Assembly: GCA_030141605.1 (NCBI GenBank) | Contig: JAQGDQ010000321.1 | Location: 205,956-269,955, forward strand | Source of the DNA: Tubiluchus corallicola | Lineage: Eukaryota; Priapulida; Priapulimorpha; Priapulimorphida; Tubiluchidae | Direction: 5' to 3' | Length of the DNA: 64,000 nucleotides | In this document: piece after piece, positions 25,113 to 37,100 of the stretch | How the letters are laid out: every line of letters starts with the position of its first letter | Numbering within the stretch: position 1 is the first letter of the stretch | Position numbers and translations under genes: made by a program | Notes under the pieces: generated by a model | Seen by the model: only the letters and a program-made list of their open reading frames with translations | Databases searched by the model: none | What the model was told of the DNA's origin: nothing

Positions 25113-28100
25113 ATGTCATCTGCAAGATTTACTCCAATCTTTAACAAGAATAGGGCTGCACGAGTGCCGTTGTATGCTCACCCAAACAATATTGAAAGCG
25201 ATACATGTGTTCGTAAGTATCTGTTTCATAACATATTCATAAAACTATTTTTTCATAATGATATTTTTTCCAATATGAGTTTTATCATTTCAGTTGTTTT
25301 TTATTCATTTAATTAAGGTGACCCACAACAGATGATCGAGTTCAGTCAGCATTCTAGCTTTTTACAGAAGAACTTGAAGGAACCTCAGGAAGTTTCGTCA
25401 GGTTTACCAAACCGAGCTGCTGTTAATAATGGCACTAGTGTGACTGAATAGATATAATAAACAGTTGAAAACATTTGAATTATTGGTTGAAATATATGAT
25501 ATTGGCTACGTCCAGTAGGAAGCTATTGGCATTCGAATCATTACTAATCACATTTGGAAGCACTTCATGAGTATTAATATCATTTTGCCCTCCTTGATAT
25601 TCAAGTAGACAGTTGACCCCATTTCAGCTGATGCAGTTTGATTTGTCGCTTTGCAAGTGTTCATATTATGTACTAAGAATACATTTTACTGTAAAGGAAG
25701 TTAAACATTTGACACCTGCTCAAGATGACAAGGTCACCACCTATTCTTTCCCTTTTTACCTATATATAATAACTACTGTAATTTGTCCAAGTGTGATTAC
25801 CCAACTCCTGTGTAGGCATAGAACTTTGCATAGCATCAAATAAGCATCAAATATAAGTTGCTTTTTGTCTCCTGAATGCTGTAATATCTCTGCAAAATGA
25901 CTTAACCCATGGAAGTGTCTGTAAGCTATCTGTCTTCACAATCTGAGTATACCAAATGCAAGTGAAACAGCCTCAAAGATACTACGAGTGCAAGTCACAA
26001 CTATTGTATTCATTTTTCATATACAAAAATATCATATTATATATTCAAACCAAACGTAGCTATATAACTTTTCAAGTGACATATTACATATAAAAGGCAA
26101 GGTATTCTCCACTTAAGCTCAATTCGTGAGTTTGATCCATAATATTCTTGCGGGCTGTGTCTTGCAGGAATGAGAACATCCATTAATTGAGCTTATAGGT
26201 TTTTTCTATTGTATCAAGTCCCCTTAATGGAGTAGGTCAGAAGTTAAAAACTAATATTGTCATTCTGATATTGTCTAAAAAAAACACTGTCATACTTGTG
26301 TCAGAAAACGTCATTCTAATATTATCTTTAAACCCATATAGCTTGTATATTGTGTACTTTATAGCATTGTGTAGTCTTCTGTACTGATGGACTAATAAGA
26401 GGTATTCTTCAGTATCTATGAATTGAGTCTGAGAGTCACCCAATGCTATTCTTGTGTTTAACACTTGATTCACTATACACTGTGTATATTACCTGCTTTC
26501 ATAATACTCTATGGTTTTATGTAGGACATTCTGCAACTCATAGAACAGGTTCAGTTGATGGCTATGGCGTCAGGAAGTCTAACACTTCTAGCAGGTAATT
26601 TTGGTTTAGCTTGTTTTTTGCCCTCGTTTTGAATATTCGTGCAAAAATTAGCACAATGGTTACAGCTGCAGATTACAGTAAAGTAAACTTTACCATCTAT
26701 TAATATGAACTTAATAAGGATAAGTTCAGCATCTGTTTGCATGACACTGAACAAGTTGTTTGATGTTTACATCTATCTGATAAATGTTATATTATCGAAC
26801 ACGAATTATTTCTGCACAAATTCTGATTTACTGAACAGCAGAATGTAAAATTTTTATCAAAAAAATTGATGTTTTCTCTCAAAAATAAAAAACATCATAT
26901 CTCTTAGTTACACGTGACTTCACTTTTTTGCTAACAGATAATATATTTAAATTTTTCTGGCCAGACCTTTTTATCACAATGAAGCAAATAAGGGAAAAGA
27001 AAATTCTGCATCGAGAAAATATAATGTGCATTCTTTTGACCAATTGGGATCCTCTCGTGGGCCACTACAACCAGGCATCCGTTTGCCGGGTAATATGCTA
27101 CAGGACAAGACCAACTTTCTGCAGAGCACAGAATTTAAATTTCACTCGAAAAAGTCTGATGGGGCAAGTGTACCTGCATCACGAATATCCATAGCATCTG
27201 GAGCTCCTGGCAGCAGTGGATGGAGTAACTTTAATGAAAGTTTTTCTGCACCAACAAATAAGAAGTGTCGAACGGACAGTGGCAACATGCAGTTGCAGAA
27301 GCCAATGAAAAACTTTAATTCATTTGGTAAAGTAACTCAGTCTGTAAGAGGTAGACCAGCTGAAGAAATGAACCCAGGTCCTTATGATCGAAGTTTGGAA
27401 AGAAACTTTCGTGGAGTGACTAGTGAGCGTGGTGATTTCACCAATCAGGTTTGATTTAAATGTAGCATACTTGTCATGCTTTACAGTATCCGATGAAATT
27501 ATGAAGTACAATTATATGAGTAATGGATCTGTATAAAAATAAATTCAGAAACTGTTGTTTCTAAAATGCATTTTAATCTTAAGAACAATTACTATACATT
27601 GGCAATTAAAACTAAAGTGTCTATCTATCGATTGGCATGAGGACAGTATGGTTTCACTGGCAATGATTAAGACTCATGCACTTTTGCCACTGTATACCAT
27701 CAAGTTTCATAAAATGAATTAAATAAATGAAAACTAATCTAATCATATCAAGTTTTAAAAGGTTTTTTAAAAAAGAAAAACATGATAATCTGATTGTCCG
27801 GATAACTTATATAACCTATGTGGAAACTACTTGGAAGCAGTTTTGATAAATAACTTTCAAATTCCATCTATGGCTATCTCATGCATTCTCGTTGTTTCAG
27901 GGCACAAATGTACACACTGTCTGTTTACATTTTCTGTGCTTTTAGTTGTATTATATTGTATTAGATGTTTGTTACAGGTGTTATCACGTACTAAAGAGAA
28001 GCAGCATTGTTTACCAGACAACAGCATGCGATTCATAACAGCATCTGTGCAAAGCATGAAGCATTGGGTACAGTATACAAAATACTTCCCTGTGATGTTT

Positions 28101-31100
28101 GAAGTTTTTGGTATGTTAACTAGTTAACTTAATTAGTTGACTTGATTTTTTTATCTATGTAGCTGCAATGCTGCATATCTTGCAGTATTTTCAAACTTGT
28201 ATTGTCCCAATGTCATTTCTAATGCCAATTCTTAAACGCTGCTTGCAGTTAATCACACAACTGAGTCTTTTATTATTTAATCTGGTTATGTGATTATTTG
28301 ATTATTCACATATGACTGATATATATATATTCATATATGATTCATGTGGCTGGACTGATGTACTGTTGTCAGCTGTTCACAGTTTGCATGGGTGATACTG
28401 GACTGATGTACTGTTGTCAGTTGCTTCACAGTTTGCATGGGTGATACTGGACTGATGTACTGTTGTCAGTTGCTTCACAGTTTGCATGGGTGATGCTGGA
28501 CTGATGTACCGTCCCCAGCTGTTTCAAAGTTTGCATGGGTGATACTGGACCGATGTACCATTCCCAGCTGTTTCATAGTTTGCATGGGTGATACTGGACC
28601 GATGTACTGTTGTCAGTTGTTTCACAGTTTGCATGGGTGATACTGGACTGATGTACTGTTGTCAGTTGTTTCACAGTTTGCATGGGTGATACTGGACTGA
28701 TGTACTGTTGTCAGTTGTTTCACAGTTTTTGCATGGGTGATAATGGACTGATGTACTGTTCCCAGCTATTTCACAGTTTGCATGGGTGATACTGTCGTCT
28801 GTTATTATATGCACCTTTAATTGCATTTTAGGACTATTGGACTCTACAGTGAGAGAGGGAAAGATGGGTGCCCAAGAATTCATTTTACAGGATAGTTCTG
28901 GAAAAGTCAAGTGTGTCTTCTACCCAATTGTAAGTATAATTGGCTATTACTTTATCTTTCCTGTATTACTACAGTTGTCCCAGCAAAGTGGGTATCCATA
29001 GAATTATTGGGTCAGTGTCTGTGTTTGTCGGTCTCTCACCAGCTTTTCGCAGTCATGGAATAATCTAGAAAGTAGATACTTGGTACAGAGGTAAGGTATG
29101 TGCAAGAATTTAGTGCGGCTACTGTGTCTATCCGCTGTATAGAGCCAGTGCAGGTGATTGATGGAGAGCAGTAATAGTCATTTTAGCAAGTTATTATGTT
29201 GTGCATGACCGTCACCAGACAATAAGAATGAGTGACACACTAATTTAAACACACGCGATATGACAGAGATTTAGTTTCATTTAAGTGAAAATTACTATCC
29301 GTGTCAATTTTGATAATGTGCTTCGTCACTCAGGTGGCTGCCGAATTCCAGCGCTGCTTCGGTTTGGTGGAAAGCGACCCTATGGCCTGAGCTGCCTACG
29401 TGCAGAAGAGTGGCTACGGCTACCAGTGTATCCACACCTACCGCTTCGCCACGCTGTCCATCGCCGCAGGACTTTTTGTAGGTTTAGGGGGTAGGGATGA
29501 AGTCATGACTTGCGCGTTAATTTGATTAAAGTGAGGGAGAGTTGCGCAATGTCGTCAGCCTCACTCTCTCGTCCTCGCCCTTCTTTACCCAGTGGCATGA
29601 CATAGTCGAGACGACTGGAGATGGGTCCGGATGCAGTGGATGGCCATCAGCATCTTCGGTGCCTTGTTGTGCCCTGTTTGCGCTCCACAGCACTTCGCTG
29701 CGACTGCCTTCTTGCCCGTTGAACCAGACAGGTTTCTTCCGCGCTTTCCGCCAGCCTCAGTCTTCGTGTAGTTGGGATAGGCATATCTCACCCTCAGGCA
29801 GAGCCCTTGGGTTCACTCACGTAGTTTGGCCGGTCAGTCAAAACCGTTGCCCGGGGTGTGGCCACTGCCATACACAAGCAGTATCCGTGGAACCATACGT
29901 GAGCTAGATACAGGAGTGGGAACCAAGTAGGATCCAGGCCATCCCAATAGGGAGTGATTGCCTTTCACTGTGAGGTACCATCCCTCCTCTCGTACCCTAC
30001 ACCCATAATTTGATAATGTACTTTTGTGGAAGTTGACAGGTGTGGGGTCGATCTTATCTGTGGGACTATACCCCTCTGTTCGGGGTTCTCTAGTTAGTGA
30101 TAAACCACTCTGATTTTCTTTATTTTCACAATTTTTAAAACTTCAGTTCAGCGTGCAACATACTTATGGGTTGCATTTGTAGCCTTGTATCATTGTAAGT
30201 GGTATGTGTAATATTGTATTTTACTGTTAAATTAATAATTCTGCTATATATGCCCAAAAAATTGCACATATAAACCTTATTAAACTCTCAAAATATATAG
30301 TCCAAAAAGTCTGTTAAGACGTGATATGTGTAATAGTTACTTCTGATATAAAAAATATATTGAAAGAAAATGACCAGCAACTCATGGTTGTTAAAGCAAA
30401 TACCACTTATACTAAAGTATCAAAGATCTACCCAATAATATTTGGTAAATTTGCTATTGCTTATGATTAGATGATTAGCATAGCACCTACGTGTAATCAC
30501 CCAGACACTCTAATAGCTGGGCTTTTATGGATGCAAATTCTGTTGGGCATAGGCATCCTGGCTGTTTTTCTAGCTACATCTGCATATTGTTTATGTGTCA
30601 CGTGTCAACATCATGTTAGCTTGTTATTATTTACTGGTTAGCTTATAACCAATAGTTTGTCAGCAGACTTGTGGTCATTGATCAAAAGGTCAAAGTTTCT
30701 TTCCAATATGACAAACAGGTACACATTTTCCTTTGCTATTAAGTGTACAGTTGATGCATCTTGCACTTGGTATAAAAATGATAACTAATCCTAGTTTTTA
30801 ATCTTCTTAATTTGATTTTAATCTTTGATTTTAAATTGATCAATAATTTTTGTAAATCTGATAGACTGTGCCTGCAGCTGCTTTTGTGAATACTAAATCA
30901 TGTCTTTGATACTGGTTCTTGTTATCGTATGGGTTGCTTCATTGTTGCTTTTGTCGTGGCGAAAACGTCCTGCCGGAGTACCACCTGGACCTCGTGGCAT
31001 TCCACTGGTTGGAAATGCCTTGCAGTTTCGACATTCAATATCCACTTATTTTCTTGAAAATGGCAAGACTTATGGGGGCATGTTCAGTGTGTATTTGGGC

Positions 31101-34100
31101 TCTCAATTGTGTGTGGTTCTGACAGACTATGCGCTCATCAAAGAAGCATTTCTGAAGCTTGGTGCCAAGTTTTCCGGTAGGCCTATTTTAACTTTGCTGA
31201 AAGTGACAGAAATGGACAAGAATGGAAAACTGCATGGTAAGAAACCTGAACTATTTAATCATTAACAACGTCAGTTCATGTTAATCTCGGCTTGTATGTT
31301 CATGTTATTACTAGATAATGATCTGGATAATGGCAATCTTCATTCTCCAATTTTTTTGTTTTGTACAATTTCGCTTGCTAACCTAATGTAAACCTGTTTG
31401 TAATTTTTTAGGTTTATTGTTCCCGGAAGGCAGCCTCTGGCGAGAACAGCGTACGTTTGCCCTTAGTGCATTGCGTGATTTCGGTATGGGTAAACTCTCT
31501 CTTGAAGGGAAGATTCATGAAGAGGTGACAGCATTGCTTCAGGAGTTTCGGCAGTATGGTAGCAAACCATTTGACTGCAAGATAATCATGCAAAATGCCG
31601 TCTCAAATGTGATTTGCAATATTATTTATGGCAACAGATTTGAATATGGCGACAAGGATTTCCTTGAGTTGCTGGACCACCTCAATACTCGAATCAACAC
31701 GACAAACTTTGGCAGCATTGTTAACGTACTACCATTTCTAATGTATTTTTCATGGCATAAAAACTCAGCTGTCGCAAAAAACAAGACGGCGATGAAAGGC
31801 TTGTACAATTATACTGAGAAACGAATCAAGGAACATCAGGAGCATTATGACCGAGAGAATATTCGTGATTTCATTGATGCCTACCTCAAGCAAATAGAAG
31901 ATGAAAAAATTAAAGGCAACATTGGCACTACTTTTACTGGTAAGTTGTGCCAGTTAAGTGCTAGAGTAATGATAATCCTTTTATAATTGTTTCTGATGTT
32001 ATAACTGCATATTTATCTGAATTGTTGAAAAAAATTGGAATTATTACCAACCATCAACTGGGGTGTACTTAATTATTCACTATGCAATCAAGATGGCTTT
32101 TTGTTATATCAAAATCGTTGTACCTATTCTAATACACTCTCTTTCCTGTATCTGTAATTGATCGGAATATTCTAACTGATAACATCAGAGTAGCCCCAAT
32201 TATGAACAGTTTGCAAAAAAGTTTGAACAGTATTTAAACTTTTCCTGTCGTCCAAAATTCTACACATACATGACATTTATTCAAATGCTATATACATCAT
32301 AGTTAGTTAGTTAGTTTATTTACTGACATTAATACAGGGAAAATACACTAAATAATCTTATGAAAAATGTCCATGTTGTATACTATAGAGTTAGAGCGCG
32401 TAACAAACCAAATTTTATCATTTAAATGGATTCAAAACTTTGTAAAAAAGCTACAAAAAGTAGTTAAATCAAACAACTTATTAAAGGATTGGTTTCTAAA
32501 ATCTTCAGGAAGCTGACAATAACAATACATGTTCCTAATCTTGTATATCTCTGCCACATATATAAAGCCTTTGATTAGATGGAATTCTACAATGTTCTAA
32601 CGAGCAAAGATTTGTAATATACAAAGCATGGACAGAGAATTGTGGATTAATCTTCCTGAGATAGTATTGCCTACGTGTTTGACCTGACGCTTTTGTTATA
32701 TCCTTCATACTATTCATTTTCACTTGTAGTCTGTTACATATAATAATATACATTGGTGTTTTCTCGTGTTCTACTAATTTCAAAACCTTGTTCAATGGGA
32801 ATTAAGACAAGATTAAGAGTAGGCTTTTTGCACAGCACAGATTGATGATCTTAACAATCGTGGATGCAGGGACAGTACCAGCAACATTGTTGATCCAAGT
32901 TGTGCATGTTGTTATCATAGACAAACTGTAATGCACTACTGCTCATTTGGGCTTGGTGTATAACATGAGCAGATGGGACATTGGAAGTGATTGTTACAAT
33001 TACATCAAAAATTAATTCTATTAGATATATATATAGTCTTAGTACTCAAATTAAACCTACAACACTTCTTTCGTGTAATTCCTCACTAAATCATCACCAA
33101 AACGTTTTTTTTATTTTACATTGTTCAGCATTATATAGGCTCCACCCACAGTTTTAATAGGGTAACATACGTGATGCCTTGTTTTTCAAAAAAAATTAAC
33201 GATAATTTGAAATTGTATTGTCGGACAAAAAATAATCTTAGCCTGTCATATGTAATGCTTCCGACTAAGCACTACAAATTAAGTAAACAACTGCATACCA
33301 AAGGTAGCAATAAAGTAAAAAACTTGTTTATAAAAACACTAGGCTCAGTCAATTCAAGTATGAACTTGTGTAAGATCTCAGCTTCCCATAGGTTCATTTT
33401 ACTTGTGTATTTTTTGCTTACACCGTTTTTTCAGTTACAGAGTTAGGCTCACGTGTCTGTAAATTTTCTCCTTAATTCTTTATTCAGTCAATACCTATGA
33501 CCATGCTGACGATGTAATAAAATGCCTTATTTGAAGTATGTAGTTATATGAATTAACCTGCCACACTAAGATTAATGTGAAGTGGCATCAGTCTTTGCCA
33601 CATAGAAATTACCTAGGCTGTGATTTTATTAATGGCCTCTGGTAAATTTTGAGTGATCAGTGATAAATTGGTGATTGGTCCTCTGAGTTACATTTTTAGT
33701 ATTTGTTTTTCCTACTTTTTAGTGAAATTTAATACACTTAACAATATTATTTGCACATCATCAATGTTTTTTTTGCAGTAAATGAACTTATAACTGTCGT
33801 TGGACATTTGTTCATTGCTGGCACGGAGACCACGTCAACAACCTTACGCTGGTTTTTTGTTTACATGATGAATTATCCAGAGACGCAGAAAAAGATTCAA
33901 GCAGAGATTGATGATGTAGTCGGTCATGGCCGTCTGCCTTCAGTGAAAGACAGACCAAACATGCCATATACTGAAGCTTTTATGACGGAAGTCCAGCGTA
34001 TATGTAAGTATAACATCTTGTTGACAGTGAAATCTTAAAATTTATGAATTTGGAATATGTTTCTAAATTCTTTTACATTAGAAAATACAAAAATGGAAAT

Positions 34101-37100
34101 TCTATCAAAGTTATATTGTGTAATATTAATGTAAATAAGTAAGCTTTGCAGATACCTTTTTATATATATATTTGTAGTCCCTGCCTAACATGCATCTAGT
34201 GTGTTTTTGTGGCATTGTGTTATATAAGACAACTGCTAATTCATGTCAGGATGCTATAATTTGTAATAATGTATGATTTTCTATGGTTATTGGATATAAA
34301 ACTATATTTGTTATATTAAATCACGTACGACAAGGTTTCCTTTACCAAGGAATCAATTTTTTTGGTAGTGTGTCGCTCTGCAAGTCAAGAGATAGTATGA
34401 CAATAGATATTATCCAAAAGCAACTTAAACAGCATCACCCATCCTTTTATTAGCTCCAGGCCTAGTGTTGCTGATCATCCCAATCAAGTGCACGAGCACA
34501 CTCACACCTATTCCTCTCACCCATGACCGTCAGTAATTAACAATACAATTTTATTTATTTTAACATATGAAATGTTTAAAACTTATTGCATATGTCTTCC
34601 ATGGCACACAGTGGTAGGCACAGCCTTCGTAATATAATTTTACTGTTTACTTTTGTTGGTATATAAAATGTATTTAGTTATTTATTTATTTTTGTACCTA
34701 ATAAATAATAATAATAATATGATTGTAGTTATTTGTGTGCATGTAACAAATTTTAACTTGTTAACTTTTGATTATTTTTTTGTTAATGCAGCTCCCATAT
34801 TGCCCATAAACTTGCTACACAAAACTACGACTGATGCACAGTTGAATGGATATACTATTCCCTCAGACACCATCATGATTGGCTGCATCTATGCTTCCCA
34901 TATGGATCCCAGCTACTTCCCCGAACCAGAAAAGTTTAATCCCGAAAGGTTCATCGATGCCGATGGGAAAGTTAAGACAAAATGTGACGGCTTCATGCCA
35001 TTCTCCATAGGTACATTATTGAAAGTTCTATTTTACCATACTTCATTCATTATAGTTTTATTTTAACATAGTTATAGCAGTGAAGTGGGTGTACGTTGAA
35101 CAAATAAGTCAAGGAGGTATGCAGTAGTGTCAGTCATTTACTAGAGCAGATCAGTAATTAAACTTGACGATACGCAACAAATTGCAGCATTTAGCAGAAA
35201 CAACTAATTATTCCCATCACACACAAGACAAAATCTGTCAGCAACAACTTGTATGACATGCATTTTTGCTCGTGTGCACACTCGATAGACACTGTGATAC
35301 CAGTTTTGCTGCACGCAGGTTTATATTAGAAGTGCTTAATTTTCTGTCTCAGACAAACACATCCTGCTTCTATGTGCACACTCAGTGCAGCAACTTGCAT
35401 TAGACAAAACAAGTTCATCTAACATGTTATCTAATAATTGTTCACTCAGGTTTTTGTATGCCATATTGCTTCATATAAAAGCTACCATGTTTGTGCAAAT
35501 TTAGCGGGAGATGATTTTATCAGACAGTTTACTGCATACAGATTTTTTGCCATGTGCAACTAACATTAGGCTTACTTCTAATACTCTTGCAATTCTGTAG
35601 ATGCAAGACTGTAGGTCTAAACCAAAAACATTAAATTTTTCTCAAGTATGTCAAGTGCAACTGGTTTACAGGCAAATTTGAAAAATTTATGCCTGAAAAT
35701 TGAATGAGTTGAAATGATCCCACTTGTGAGGCTGATAGTAATTTTTCACTCATTATAAAATTGGGCTAATTTTGTGGCCCGATTAATTTAACTTCTTGGT
35801 TCATATAAATGAAGTAATTACCTGATAATCAAATCTCGTATGATATTCATAGAAATGCTATTGTTTTTCGAATATCTGTGTGTGACTATTACCATAACTC
35901 TCAAACTTGTATGTAGCCATGCTTCAAGTGATTGTACACAGAAGTCCTTGTCTAGACACTAAAATGGTTTTGACAACCACATACAGAGCAAATATAAATT
36001 GAAATTAGACACAAACTAACATTTATGTTACTGTCAGAAATACATGTTACTTTTCTGAAAGTTTAATATTACTACCCAGCAGTGCAGATATATTATTATA
36101 ACTTTGGGTAACTAGAATGTTTAGTTTTAATTTTCAATTCAACAACATATTGTCATTTTGTCTCTTACAGGTTGGCGTGTCTGCCTTGGTGAAATGCTGG
36201 CAAAGATGGAATTATTCCTTTTCTTTACAGCGATACTGCAAAATTTCACAATTGTACCAAAAGACGGCTGCCCACCAGCTGTAACTAACAGTACATTTGA
36301 TATTGGTGCTGCTGTAAATGCTCCTCTTCCATATGATATGCGGTTAATTATGCGCGAATAAAGTAAACGATGTGTTAGCTATAGATAAACTGCTTGTAAA
36401 ATTAGGCCACTCTAGTATCTTAAAATAAATTAGTGTGAGAAAGGGCTAGCAAACATGTACTGTAGACACCCAAAGCGATTTATTATTTTATTACCATTTA
36501 CTACTCAAATTTTCGTAATAGTTATAGAGTCATATTAAATTGCTATTGTGTTAAAATTTGGATGTAGTGAAAAAACTGGAAATAGTGTTTAAATAGTTTT
36601 CATAGATTTATAGTAACTGCATTCAATACTTAAACTGTACAAATTGTACAGTTATGCTGGTATTTTATTATACTATTGATAAAACTTAAATACATGTAAC
36701 ATATGTTGAAAAAACTGTCTGTATTTTAGGTATGTAGTGTCATTTTTTGTTATGTTTATAATTCAAAGTCATGAAGTGCCTTGTTAAACTGCATTGACAT
36801 ATAACTCAAATGAATGTATTACATATGCTGACTGGATAAAAATAACAATGTAAATGCCACAAATGTCACTAATTGAAGACATTTAACTTATGATAATCAC
36901 AATAATAAACTATAATAATTCTGCATCATAAGCATAATCGATCAATATACACCAAGTTGTTGCAATACCTTACTATTACTAATAAAATAAAGTTTGTTTT
37001 TGAGATATCATATTGTGTTACTTTTCAATTGGCAAAATAAGTTAAAAAAGTTTCAAAATGCATTTTAGTATATTTCTGTGAGCTAATCGATTAATCTTTG

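Noticed and set aside
28671-28910. 79-codon minus-strand open frame
   Set aside because: Created by the minisatellite and the antisense of SPATA22 exon 6.
29336-29480. Candidate SPATA22 last exon: an acceptor-like CAG followed in phase 0 by a frame containing [14 protein letters not shown], vaguely like FQCVSVRPAS
   Set aside because: It has an in-frame TGA, lies inside the GC-rich insert, and a much better last exon (DRPL...HKCVGRF...LNCVCVFRA) is found at 38,563-38,754.
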